NCBI RefSeq assembly: GCF_002906165.1
Contig: NZ_PPCN01000004.1
Coordinates: forward strand, 1-64,000
Length of the DNA stretch: 64,000 nt
Reading direction: 5' to 3'
Source of the DNA: Roseibium marinum
GTDB lineage: Bacteria; Pseudomonadota; Alphaproteobacteria; Rhizobiales; Stappiaceae
Below, one piece after another: positions 8,801-16,729 of the stretch (its first letter is position 1; every line of letters begins with the position of its first letter). The notes beneath the pieces are model-generated. The model saw only the letters and a program-made list of their open reading frames with translations, did not search any database and had not been told where the DNA came from. Position numbers and translations under genes: made by a program.

Positions 8801-8825
8801 CACCGGCGTCTGGAGTTTGCCGGTG
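8801..8825. terminator. Hairpin downstream of the response regulator
   Basis: CACCGGC and GCCGGTG form a 7-bp stem with an 11-base loop in the interval between two convergent genes. There is no clear T-run, so a terminator role is tentative. Confidence 0.4.
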
Positions 8826-8917
8826 CCGGTCACGATGGCGAACAGCTGAAAACGCATAAATAATACACAAACCGGGCAAACCGGATCCGGTTGGTCCGGC
8901 CGCCCTTTCGGTTCACA

Positions 8918-9421
8918 TCACCACTGATTGTAAGGCAGGAACTTGCCGCACATGGTCACCTTGACCCGGTCGCCTTTCGGGTTCTCTTCCCGCTCGATCT
9001 TCAGGTCGAAATCGATGGCGCTCATGATTCCGTCGCCGAACTCCTCATGGATCAGCTCCTTGATCGTGTCGCCATAGACATAGGTGATCTCGAAGAAGCG
9101 ATAGATCAGCGGATCCTTGGAAACCGTTTCGGCTTCCTGACCCTTTTTGGGCGGCAGTTGAAGGGCGATCTCGACGTCTTTGGTGCGATTGCCGAAGCCG
9201 AGGAAGCCGGCAACCTTTGCAGCGGCTTCCGCTGGCAGGGCATTCTGGCCCAGGCAGGCCGACACCACGAAAACATCGGACATTCCGGCGGCTGCGGAAA
9301 TGTCCGCCCAGCTTGCCTGCTTTGCGAATTTCGCGGCCATGACCAGTTCGGTCATCTCCAGCTTGGTCATCAAGGGCGCCAGTGTGACATCGGCGGATGG
9401 CATGCTCGTAACGGTGCTCAT
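8918..9421 (-). CDS. cynS: Cyanase (cyanate hydratase)
   Basis: Cyanase converts cyanate plus bicarbonate to ammonia and two CO2 through carbamate. The 167-residue protein aligns along its length with the bacterial enzyme. It has an N-terminal helix-turn-helix-like part (ASWADISAAAGMSDVFVVSA, then LGQNALP) and a C-terminal catalytic part (DPLIYRFFEITYVYGDTIKE, EEFGDGIMSAIDF, GKFLPYNQW). The catalytic triad corresponds to Arg108, Glu111 and Ser134. The enzyme works as a decamer in the cytoplasm. It is the last gene of the operon, with AGGAGAGC before the ATG. No carbonic anhydrase gene, a frequent partner, is present nearby. Confidence 0.95.
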   Translation of the reverse strand: MSTVTSMPSADVTLAPLMTKLEMTELVMAAKFAKQASWADISAAAGMSDVFVVSACLGQNALPAEAAAKVAGFLGFGNRTKDVEIALQLPPKKGQEAETVSKDPLIYRFFEITYVYGDTIKELIHEEFGDGIMSAIDFDLKIEREENPKGDRVKVTMCGKFLPYNQW

Positions 9422-9460
9422 GTTTGCTCTCCTGGTTTGACGTGGTTATGCAATTCGGTT

Positions 9461-10639
9461 TCAGGCGGCAGCAGCCTCGGGCAGCTGCGCGAGTTCTCTG
9501 CGCGCCAGCATGTGCTGACGCGGTGCGTTGATGGCGTCGACGGCCAGAAGCCGGTCGCCGGAAAAGTAGCTCAGGGAAAAACTGCCGCTGTCAGGATCGC
9601 CTTCCAGCCGTGTGCGATCGTAACCTTCGGACAGGCCGGCGATCTGCAGCTTGGTGTCGAACTGATCGGACCAGAACCAGGGAACCGGATCGTAGGCGAC
9701 GCTTTCGCCCAACATCGCGCAGGCCGCCGCCTTGGCCTGATCGATTGCATTCTGGACGCTTTCGAGGCGGAACTGCCTGCCGTAGCGCTTCGAGGGATAG
9801 AGACTGCAGTCACCGGCGGCAAAAATATCCGGCGCCGATGTCCGGCAGGCCTCATCGACGACGATGCCGCTCGAGACCTCAAGCCCCGCCGCCTCGGCAA
9901 GTCCGGTGACCGGCACGGCGCCCACCGCGACCAGGACGAGATCCGCCTCCAGTGCACTGCCGTCAGCCAGCTTCACCGCAGTGACAGCACCACTGCTCCC
10001 CTCAAGGGCCGCGACATTGACGCCGAGATGGAACCCGACCCCGTTCCGGCCGTGAAGCGTTTGAAAATACTCCGATATCTCCGGAGCAACCGAGCGCATG
10101 AGCACCCGGGACTGTGCCTCGACCACCTGCACCGACTTGTCCATGCCCGCAGCTACTGCGGCGAATTCCATTCCGACGTAGCCTGCGCCGATGATGACGA
10201 TGCGTCTCGCGCATGCCAGCGCCTCGCGGAGAGGGGAAATATCATCCATGCTGCGGAGGGTGAAAACGCCGTCCAGATCTGCACCCGGCAATGGAATTTG
10301 CCGCGCCCGCGTTCCCGTGGCCAGCAGCAGCCTGGAGTAAGCGAGCTTTTCGCCATTCTCCAGCCAGACCCTGCTGGACTGGACGTCCAGACTGTCGACC
10401 CTGGTTCCCAACCGGAGATCGATCGCTTGTGCCGCGAAATAGGCTTCAGGCCGCAGGTAAAGCTGCTCTTCCGCCATGCTGCCTTTCAGGTAGGCTTTCG
10501 ACAACGGTGGCCTCTGATAGGGAAACCAGCGCTCATCCCCGAAAAGCACGAGATCCCCGTCATACCCCTTGGACCGCAATGTCTCAGCGGCTTTCATTCC
10601 GGCCTGCCCGGCTCCAACAATCACAATCGGCGCGTTCAT
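9461..10639 (-). CDS. NAD(P)H:ferredoxin reductase-like FAD oxidoreductase
   Basis: This 392-residue flavoprotein is of the BphA4/ThcD/rubredoxin-reductase type. The FAD-binding motif is GAGQAG (9-14), the NAD(P)H-binding motif GAGYVG (151-156), and the second FAD motif lies near residue 265 (APDIFAAGDCSLYPS). Other family blocks are YQRPPLSKAYL and LLLATGTRARQIP. Such enzymes pass electrons from NAD(P)H to a [2Fe-2S] ferredoxin or rubredoxin feeding an oxygenase. No ferredoxin gene is present in the operon, so the acceptor is unknown. The acyl-CoA-dehydrogenase-like flavoprotein encoded two genes upstream is a possible partner. Confidence 0.88.
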   Translation of the reverse strand: MNAPIVIVGAGQAGMKAAETLRSKGYDGDLVLFGDERWFPYQRPPLSKAYLKGSMAEEQLYLRPEAYFAAQAIDLRLGTRVDSLDVQSSRVWLENGEKLAYSRLLLATGTRARQIPLPGADLDGVFTLRSMDDISPLREALACARRIVIIGAGYVGMEFAAVAAGMDKSVQVVEAQSRVLMRSVAPEISEYFQTLHGRNGVGFHLGVNVAALEGSSGAVTAVKLADGSALEADLVLVAVGAVPVTGLAEAAGLEVSSGIVVDEACRTSAPDIFAAGDCSLYPSKRYGRQFRLESVQNAIDQAKAAACAMLGESVAYDPVPWFWSDQFDTKLQIAGLSEGYDRTRLEGDPDSGSFSLSYFSGDRLLAVDAINAPRQHMLARRELAQLPEAAAA

Positions 10640-10666
10640 TCTCTAAGTCCTGTTTTCCCGTCAGGA

Positions 10667-10694
10667 CACCGGCGGCAGGCTGCCGCCGCCGGTG
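10667..10694 (-). promoter_or_regulatory. Intercistronic hairpin between the rhodanese and reductase genes
   Basis: CACCGGCGGC and GCCGCCGGTG form a perfect 10-bp GC-rich stem with an 8-base loop, inside the operon and without a T-run. Such hairpins usually stabilise or partly attenuate transcripts rather than end them. Confidence 0.6.
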
Positions 10695-10706
10695 CGGTTC
10701 AGCCTT

Positions 10707-11567
10707 TTAAAAAGGCAGACCTTCCTCGATCGGAAGCGCGGGATCGCGAGACCACTCGTTCCAGGAGCCGAAATAGATCTTGACGTCTTTCACGCCAGCC
10801 TCCTTGAGCGCCAGATAGGTGTTCGACGCACGCGCGCCCTTGAAGCAGTAGATGGCAACCGGCGTTTCCGGCGTGATGCCCACCGTGGCGCATTCCGCGA
10901 GGACCTCGTCCTTCGACTTGATCATCGGCCCCGATGCCGTCGGCTTCATCATCCGGTACCACTCGATCCATCTGGCACCCGGAATCCGCCCCTTGCGCGG
11001 GCAAAAATCCTTGCCGTATGGCGACGAGCTTTCCGCGATCCACTCGTCGATGTCGCGCACGTCCAGCTTGACGACACCTTCGCTCTTGATCGCCTCCATC
11101 ATGTCGGCGACGTCCATCATCAATTCCGCGCCGATGTCGGATACGGGGAAGGTCTTCGGTTGCGGAGCGACAGCGTCGGTTGATGTCGAAAGACCGGCTG
11201 CCTCCCAGGCCTCATAGCCGCCATGCAGGACCTTGATCTTCGGATAACCCAGATATTGCAGCAGGAAATAGCCGCGGCAGGACTGACCGAAGCCGGTTGC
11301 CATCGACTGTTCGTAAATCACGGCCGTTTCCGCGCCGGACAGGCCGACCGAGCCGAACTCCTCCGCGAACTTGCCCCGGAGTTCCGCAATGCCTTCGGGC
11401 GAAGACGTTGCCAGATAGGTGAAGATGTCATGCAGATTGACCGCGCCCGGAATATGACCGGCGGCATAGGCTTCCGGTGCACGGGTATCGATCACGACAC
11501 AGGGCTCACTTGCGACGAGGCTTTCAAGGCCTGCGGGAGAAATCAAACTTCCATCCGTCATAGTCAT
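10707..11567 (-). CDS. Two-domain thiosulfate/mercaptopyruvate sulfurtransferase (rhodanese)
   Basis: The protein has two tandem rhodanese domains (about 8-128 and 148-280). The first is non-catalytic. The second carries the active-site cysteine Cys241 in the loop YCFKGARAS, and CRGYFLLQYLGYPKIKVLHG and GRIPGARWIEWYR are typical of sulfurtransferases. The loop is closer to thiosulfate sulfurtransferase (C-x-K-G) than to mercaptopyruvate enzymes (C-G-S-G). Such enzymes transfer sulfane sulfur between donors such as thiosulfate and thiophilic acceptors such as cyanide, forming thiocyanate. The ATG at 11567 follows AAGGAGC. Its place between a cyanase operon end and an importer suggests a role in sulfur release or trapping. 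Confidence 0.9.
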   Translation of the reverse strand: MTMTDGSLISPAGLESLVASEPCVVIDTRAPEAYAAGHIPGAVNLHDIFTYLATSSPEGIAELRGKFAEEFGSVGLSGAETAVIYEQSMATGFGQSCRGYFLLQYLGYPKIKVLHGGYEAWEAAGLSTSTDAVAPQPKTFPVSDIGAELMMDVADMMEAIKSEGVVKLDVRDIDEWIAESSSPYGKDFCPRKGRIPGARWIEWYRMMKPTASGPMIKSKDEVLAECATVGITPETPVAIYCFKGARASNTYLALKEAGVKDVKIYFGSWNEWSRDPALPIEEGLPF

Positions 11568-11597
11568 TGCTCCTTGGTTTTCAAAAATTCGGTGTGA

Positions 11598-12752
11598 TCA
11601 GGCAGCCCCAAAATCCGCCAGCATCTTTCTGAGCTGTTTGGTGGCGGGTGTTACGATGGCCACGAAATAGGCCTCACGAAGTTTCCTCTGAGCCGCGCCG
11701 CGCCGCACATAGCCTCGCGCGCCGCAATGAAGCATCGCGTTGTGTGCGGCTGCGACCGAAGCATCGCCTGCCGCAAGGCGAGCCTTGATGACGCGAATGA
11801 AATACTCCCTGGACGTATCGAACGGCGTCCTGGCCAGCTCGAAGACCTCCTGCTCCATCGCTGCGAGTTGCTCGCGAAAATCATCCGGCTGATCCGGAAG
11901 ATGGCAATTGACGTGGGACAGGGATTGTCCGGCCTGATCCATGAGGTCGATACACGACCGGATCATGCCGAAGGCCATGCCGGCCTGAAGCAGGATGAAC
12001 CCGGCCCGGATGCGCGGAATGTAGTCGTCTATCGGATCTGCAAGCACGCTCTCCACCGGGATAAACGCCTTGCGCAATTGAATGCCGAAAGTCCGGGTGC
12101 CATCGAGCGCGACGAAATCATCGTTCTCGGAGATCTTCACGCCCTCACCGGAACAATCGGCAACGGCCATGACCTTCCGTTCGCCCTCATCCGGCAAGGC
12201 AAAGACGATACCGAAATGATGGTCCTCACCCAGGTTGGACACCCAGGGCAAGGTGCCGGTGACCTCATAGCCTCCTTCTACCCTGACGCCCTTGAGGCGG
12301 AGCTTTTCAATGCCGAAGAGCGATTTCATCGGGTTGGACAGGCCGGTGCCGCCGAGGACGTCTCCGCTGGCGATCTTCGGGCCCAGGGTCTGCTTGAGCG
12401 TTTCGTTTTCGGAATTGGCGATGTACCAGGCGAGCGCGTCCTGGCACCAGACGCAAAAGGCCGTCGAGAGGCATTCCTCACCGACCCTCGTCATGGCACG
12501 GATAGCGGTTTCGAGATCGAAGGCATCCGGGGCATCGGCCTCCGCCGCGCTCATCGGGGCATGTTGGCCAAAAGCGCCGGCGCGACCGAGCGCGCGCATC
12601 ACGGCTTCCGGGTAAACGCCCTTCAGATCGATGTCGTGGACGAGAGGAGCAAGGTCGGTCTTCGCGATCTGCGCCACATTCGCCAAAATGCTCTCGACGC
12701 TCTCCGGCGAGATCGCATCTTCGACCGTCTTGAGCTGTACCTGTGCGTTCAT
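11598..12752 (-). CDS. Acyl-CoA-dehydrogenase-like flavoprotein
   Basis: The 384-residue product has the acyl-CoA dehydrogenase fold: a helical N-domain, a beta-domain with GTGLSNPMKSLFGIEK and EVTGTLPWVSNLG (FAD-contact region), and a helical C-domain ending in HCGARGYVRRGAAQRKLREA. Members of this superfamily include true acyl-CoA dehydrogenases and flavin-dependent monooxygenases (DszC/SfnB-like) that attack sulfur or nitrogen compounds. The catalytic glutamate of fatty-acid enzymes is not evident. The ATG at 12752 has GAGGAGGTG just upstream; a longer frame to 12899 covers the intergenic hairpin and is unlikely. Context points to a non-acyl-CoA substrate. Confidence 0.8.
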   Translation of the reverse strand: MNAQVQLKTVEDAISPESVESILANVAQIAKTDLAPLVHDIDLKGVYPEAVMRALGRAGAFGQHAPMSAAEADAPDAFDLETAIRAMTRVGEECLSTAFCVWCQDALAWYIANSENETLKQTLGPKIASGDVLGGTGLSNPMKSLFGIEKLRLKGVRVEGGYEVTGTLPWVSNLGEDHHFGIVFALPDEGERKVMAVADCSGEGVKISENDDFVALDGTRTFGIQLRKAFIPVESVLADPIDDYIPRIRAGFILLQAGMAFGMIRSCIDLMDQAGQSLSHVNCHLPDQPDDFREQLAAMEQEVFELARTPFDTSREYFIRVIKARLAAGDASVAAAHNAMLHCGARGYVRRGAAQRKLREAYFVAIVTPATKQLRKMLADFGAA

Positions 12753-12796
12753 CTTCACACCTCCTCGTTCCACGGACGGGAATTGATTTTCGGGAC

Positions 12797-12825
12797 GATC
12801 CGCCCCGCCTGCGGCGGGGCGGATC
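12797..12825 (-). promoter_or_regulatory. Perfect 13-bp intercistronic hairpin
   Basis: GATCCGCCCCGCC and GGCGGGGCGGATC pair perfectly around a 3-base loop between the OsmC gene and the flavoprotein gene. The stem is very stable and has no T-run. It probably acts in transcript processing or partial termination and so separates expression of the importer half from the enzyme half. Confidence 0.7.
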
Positions 12826-12832
12826 GGTTGCA

Positions 12833-13369
12833 TCAGAGCGACGCCGCGACCATGTTCACGGGCCGTGAGAAGGTGTTGAACACCGGCGACCACTGGCACA
12901 CATGAGCGATCAGCTCGTCGATGGTTTCCTGCGGAGCGTCCGCGTCCATGTGGACGTTGATCCGCACGTCGGTGAAACCGACCGGCTTTTCGCTGACATC
13001 GCCCGTGCCCCAGACAGCGGTGATGTTGAGATCGCCCTCGAGTTCAACTTCGAGCGAATTGATGGTTATCCCCCGGTGCACCGCGTTGGCGTGCAGACCA
13101 ACGGCAATGCACGAGCCAAGAGCTGCCAGAGACGCTTCGGACGGGTTCGGCGCGGTGTCATCACCCAAAAGGCCCGGCGGTTCGTCGACGATGTAGGGAT
13201 CAAGGTCGCGGATGTAGTTGGCATGCCGGAAGCGGCCTTCGGCAACCGTCTTGCACTTCAGGGTCTTGACCGCTTTCGGATTCTTCTTGCCATTCTCGAT
13301 CAGGGCATCGAGACCGCCCTTGTCGATAGGCGCCAAACATCCCGTCAGGGCTGTTGCAGGTTCGGACAT
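12833..13369 (-). CDS. OsmC-family protein
   Basis: The 178-residue product from the ATG at 13369 (AGGAGAAAC upstream) has the OsmC/Ohr fold. Two conserved cysteines are visible: Cys87 in the helix ALGSCIAVGLHANA and Cys158 in HVCQWSPVFNTF. In Ohr/OsmC peroxidases such a pair reduces organic hydroperoxides with dithiols. A related group binds sulfur intermediates in sulfur metabolism. The motif PNPSEASLAALGSC is typical. Its place between the ABC permease and the flavoprotein gene suggests a role in handling a reactive sulfur or peroxide product. Confidence 0.85.
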   Translation of the reverse strand: MSEPATALTGCLAPIDKGGLDALIENGKKNPKAVKTLKCKTVAEGRFRHANYIRDLDPYIVDEPPGLLGDDTAPNPSEASLAALGSCIAVGLHANAVHRGITINSLEVELEGDLNITAVWGTGDVSEKPVGFTDVRINVHMDADAPQETIDELIAHVCQWSPVFNTFSRPVNMVAASL

Positions 13370-13406
13370 TCGTTTCTCCTTCTTGGTTTCCTTGGGCAAA
13401 ATGAAA

Positions 13407-14279
13407 TCAGGATGATCGCAGCCAGCTGAGTTTTGCGATGGCCAGCTGCAACAGGGAATCGAGGCTGAAACCAATCACCCCGATGATCACGACGGTGGCC
13501 GCGAGCCGGTCGTATTCGAGCGTGTCGCGGGCGTCGTTGATGGCGTAGCCGAGCCCGGAGGTGACCCCGAGGTATTCGGCCGGAACGAGGATGATCCAGG
13601 CGACACCGAGCGCCAGGCGGATGCCGGACAGGATGTCCTGGGAGATCGCCGGCAGGATGATGACGAACAGCATGTGCCAGGGCCGGGCGCCCAGGTTGCG
13701 GGCGACCTTGAACCAGGAAGGTTCAATGCGCCTGAGACCGGAGGCCGTCGAAAACAGGACCGGCCAGATGGCGGCAACCGAAATCAGGAACACAATCGCG
13801 CCTTCCCAGGTGGCAAAAGCCATGACCGCGATGGGCATCCACGACAGCGGCGAAATCATCCGGAGGAACTGAAACGGCACATTCGTTAGCTTGCGGAAGC
13901 CCGCGATGGCTCCGACCAGAATACCGACAGGCACTCCGATGGCGATGGCCCAGAACAACCCGGAGGCGATCCTGAACAGGCTGGGAACCGTTATCTGAAA
14001 CGCTTCCCCTGTCCGGATCATGTCCGTCAGCCGGATCAAGGTCGGCACGGGTGCGAAATCGGCGAAGGCATAGAGATCGTCGGAGGCCGCAACCATGCGC
14101 CCTCCGAGCCACCAGACGGCCAGCAGCAAGACCATTCCGGCCAATGTATAGCCGAGGCTTTCCAGTCCGCCGCCGATACGGCTTTTCATGTTCTCGGACA
14201 GAAAGGCCTTGCTGCTGCCGGGTGAGTAGGCCGGTGCGAATCCGGCCTCCCGCGTTGTGATTGGGCTCGCCTGACTCAC
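13407..14279 (-). CDS. NitT/TauT-type ABC transporter permease
   Basis: This 290-residue inner-membrane permease has about six membrane segments, starting at about residue 42 (GYTLAGMVLLLAVWWLGG). The EAA-type loop RNLGARPWHMLFVIILPAI contacts the ATPase. The ending with LGYAINDARDTLEYDRLAATVV is typical of nitrate/sulfonate/cyanate-type permeases (SsuC, NrtB, CynB). The GTG start overlaps the stop of the binding-protein gene by four bases (GTGA), showing translational coupling. The substrate is inferred only from context. Confidence 0.9.
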   Translation of the reverse strand: MSQASPITTREAGFAPAYSPGSSKAFLSENMKSRIGGGLESLGYTLAGMVLLLAVWWLGGRMVAASDDLYAFADFAPVPTLIRLTDMIRTGEAFQITVPSLFRIASGLFWAIAIGVPVGILVGAIAGFRKLTNVPFQFLRMISPLSWMPIAVMAFATWEGAIVFLISVAAIWPVLFSTASGLRRIEPSWFKVARNLGARPWHMLFVIILPAISQDILSGIRLALGVAWIILVPAEYLGVTSGLGYAINDARDTLEYDRLAATVVIIGVIGFSLDSLLQLAIAKLSWLRSS

Positions 14280-15562
14280 AGCGACAGGACCTCCTCGCGG
14301 TTGTAGGGGTCACCCGGATTGACCGAAGGATCGTTCTTCCACTCCGGGTATTTTTCCAGCGACGCCTTCACGAAGCTGCGGTCGACCAGATCGTCGGCGA
14401 CGAAGGCCGGATCGAGACCGGCGAGAAATTCCTTGTCACCGCCAACCACGGTTTCCTTCATTTGCTCGACGGTCAGCCTGGTTGCCGAGGGGTAAGGCCA
14501 CGGCTGAAAGTCGATCCGTCCGTTTTTCCACTCGTCAACATGCTTGACCGCACCGCTCTCCCGGTAGGCGGGCATGTCGTATTCGGTCATCGCACGTTTG
14601 ACGACCGGCCCCGGGGCCGGAAGATAACCTTCGCCGTTCTTGGAAATGATCTGCGCGACCTCAGCCTTGTTGGTCGAGGCGTAGATCGCACCGCGCACCA
14701 CCGCGTTGACCACCTTCTGGGTCCACTCGGGACGTGCCTTCGTCGCTTCCTCATGCATGCAGAGCACACAACAGGGGTGGTTCTTCCAGATATCGCCGGT
14801 GAAACGCAGCATCCGTGCACCGGCCTTCATTTCACCAAGGGCGTTGAAGGGTTCTGCGACGATGTAGGCGTCCAGTTTCCGGGCAGCGAGAGATGCCGGC
14901 ATTTCCGGTGGTGCCATGACCTGAAGATTGCACTCGTTTGCCGCCAGCGGCTCGCCCGGCCCCTTGATCACCGGCGTTACGCCAGATGCTCTCAAGGCGT
15001 ACTGCAGGACGATGTTGTGCATCGAATACCAGAACGGCACCGCGACCTGTTTGCCGCCAAGCTGGGAAAAGTCGGTGATGTCGGTGTGTTTACCAACGAC
15101 AAGGCCGGAACCGTTGGTATGTGCCCAGGCCATGATCTTGACCGGGAAGTTGTTGTTGTAGCGCATCCAGATCGGAATCGGATTGAGGAAGTGCACCACA
15201 TTGAACTTGTTGGAGACGAAGCCCTCGATCAGAGGCGACCATCCGCGGATCAGGGTCGGGCGTTCCGCCTCCAGCCCCTCATCGGCGAAGAAACCCTTGG
15301 CATGGGCCACCAGAAGTGCGGTCGCATCGGTGATCGGCAGATAGCCGATACGCACGACTTCATCGTCCTGGGCATAAGACATCTGAGGCAATGACGACAG
15401 AAGTCCGGACAGCGACGCGAACAGACCGCCCTTGGCGAACATGCTCAGCATTTCACGGCGCGAGTAATCTCCTGCATAGGCCTCGCCGGCCCATTTCTGC
15501 ATCGCCCAGTCAAACTCTTCGTTTTTCAGGCTGTCGAGATAATTGCTATCGGATTTGCTCAT
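14276..15562 (-). CDS. NitT/TauT-type ABC substrate-binding protein (NrtA/CynA-like), Tat-exported
   Basis: The 428-residue protein from the ATG at 15562 has a long N-region and a twin-arginine signal (SRREMLSMFAKGGLFASLSG, ending PQMSYAQ). The mature part fits the NMT1/NrtA family: VVRIGYLPITDATALLVAHA near the start and FNPIP-like and YMHN-type ligand-pocket regions further on (FWYSMHNIVLQYALRASG). Nitrate, bicarbonate and cyanate binding proteins share this architecture, and Tat export of an NrtA-like protein is common. The cysteine-rich segment NHPCCVLCMHEE is unusual. Confidence 0.88.
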   Translation of the reverse strand: MSKSDSNYLDSLKNEEFDWAMQKWAGEAYAGDYSRREMLSMFAKGGLFASLSGLLSSLPQMSYAQDDEVVRIGYLPITDATALLVAHAKGFFADEGLEAERPTLIRGWSPLIEGFVSNKFNVVHFLNPIPIWMRYNNNFPVKIMAWAHTNGSGLVVGKHTDITDFSQLGGKQVAVPFWYSMHNIVLQYALRASGVTPVIKGPGEPLAANECNLQVMAPPEMPASLAARKLDAYIVAEPFNALGEMKAGARMLRFTGDIWKNHPCCVLCMHEEATKARPEWTQKVVNAVVRGAIYASTNKAEVAQIISKNGEGYLPAPGPVVKRAMTEYDMPAYRESGAVKHVDEWKNGRIDFQPWPYPSATRLTVEQMKETVVGGDKEFLAGLDPAFVADDLVDRSFVKASLEKYPEWKNDPSVNPGDPYNREEVLSL

Positions 15563-15593
15563 GGTCAGGTGCCTCTGTTGTCTGGAAAACGGG

Positions 15594-16427
15594 TCAATTG
15601 GCGGCCAGCCGGTCAATGGGCGTTGGCGTGTTCAGGCTGTCCTGGGGAATGAAACTCTGCGCCTCGGCCATCGCCATGCCTGCCGCGGCCTCATAGGCGG
15701 CGACGAGTTCACGGCGCGCATCGCCGAAGGCAGCCATCGATGGCAGGCGGTCACCCGAGATCGGGATCCTGATTTCGGCTTCGATGTCGCCTGGATCGGC
15801 TTTCATCACCAGCGCACGGTCCGCCATCATCACAGCTTCGTTGATGTCGTGAGTAACGAGCACAAGCGTGATGCCGAGGTCCTTGCAGATCCGGCGAATA
15901 TCCCTTTGCAGCGCGTGACGGGTGAAGGCATCGAGAGCCGAGAGAGGCTCGTCGAGCAGCAGAACCTCCGGTTTCAATGCAAGGGACCTGGCAAGAGCGA
16001 CACGCTGTTGCTGACCACCGGAGAGATCCTGAACGTTGCGTTTCGCATAATCGCCCAGTTCAACGAGCTCCAGCACTTCGGGAATGCGTCTGCCGGCCTC
16101 GTTCATCTTGCCATTGAAGCGCAGGCCGAGCCCGACGTTCTGCTCGACGCTCATCCAGGGATACAGGCTGGGCGCCTGAAACATCATGATCCGGCTCGGT
16201 GATGGCTCCGTTATCCGGGTGCCGTCGACCAGTACCTTACCTTCGGTCGGCAATGACAGCCCGGACAGGATGTGCAGCAGAGTAGACTTGCCACAGCCTG
16301 ACCGCCCGATCAGCGCAAGCGCTTCACCGGGACAAATTTCCAGATCGATCTGCCCGAGAGCCCGCGTCCCTCCCCCCTTGTATGTGTGGGAGACCCCGAT
16401 CGTCTGAATATGCGCACCATTTGTCAT
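15594..16427 (-). CDS. NitT/TauT-type ABC transporter ATP-binding protein
   Basis: The 277-residue ATPase energises the permease encoded downstream. Walker A is GRSGCGKS (41-48), the Q-loop is in MMFQAPSLYPWMSV, the signature is LSGGQ (135-139), Walker B is LLLDEP with the catalytic Glu at about 160, and the H-loop is VTHD. It resembles SsuB/TauB/NrtD. It is the first gene of the operon. The ATG at 16427 has GAGGCGG upstream and a TTG at 16439 is less likely. Transcription probably starts in the 300-base interval shared with the divergent TetR gene. Confidence 0.92.
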   Translation of the reverse strand: MTNGAHIQTIGVSHTYKGGGTRALGQIDLEICPGEALALIGRSGCGKSTLLHILSGLSLPTEGKVLVDGTRITEPSPSRIMMFQAPSLYPWMSVEQNVGLGLRFNGKMNEAGRRIPEVLELVELGDYAKRNVQDLSGGQQQRVALARSLALKPEVLLLDEPLSALDAFTRHALQRDIRRICKDLGITLVLVTHDINEAVMMADRALVMKADPGDIEAEIRIPISGDRLPSMAAFGDARRELVAAYEAAAGMAMAEAQSFIPQDSLNTPTPIDRLAAN

Positions 16428-16729
16428 AGACCGCCTCAAGCATGATACATACCGTTCTGTTTCCTATAAGCAGGGACCATGCCAATTGGTCGTTTTCTTC
16501 ATTTCCAATTGTTTTCATTGATATTTTCTGCTTTTCGGCAAATTTCCGAAACGGCTGCGCTGCACAAATTGAGATCGAATGACCATGCCAAGCGCCTATT
16601 TCCGCGCCCGGTGCACCTCAGGTTCACCTTTATTTGCCTGCCGCTACCGGCCGCTACCGGATTGAAATGCGCAAACGGGTCGGCTAAGCAAAGGATACAG
16701 ATCGGTCGGTAGCTTTAAGAGAGGTCCCC
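16428..16729. promoter_or_regulatory. Divergent promoter region between the cyanase operon and the TetR gene
   Basis: This 302-base interval is AT-richer than its flanks and separates two divergent transcription units. Next to the TetR gene is GATCGGTCGGTAG and next to the ATPase gene is ATACATACCGTTCTG. They share an inverted TACCG/CGGTA element that could be a TetR-type operator, but the symmetry is weak. No gene is visible. Confidence 0.5.

Noticed and set aside
8880..8905. Palindrome ACCGGATCCGGT as a regulator site
   Set aside because: Short GC-rich palindrome between convergent genes, where a promoter operator is not expected.
8891..10783. 630-residue open frame on the plus strand
   Set aside because: It is antisense to cynS and the ferredoxin-reductase-like gene, both of which have strong family motifs and ribosome sites; the plus-strand protein has no recognisable domain.
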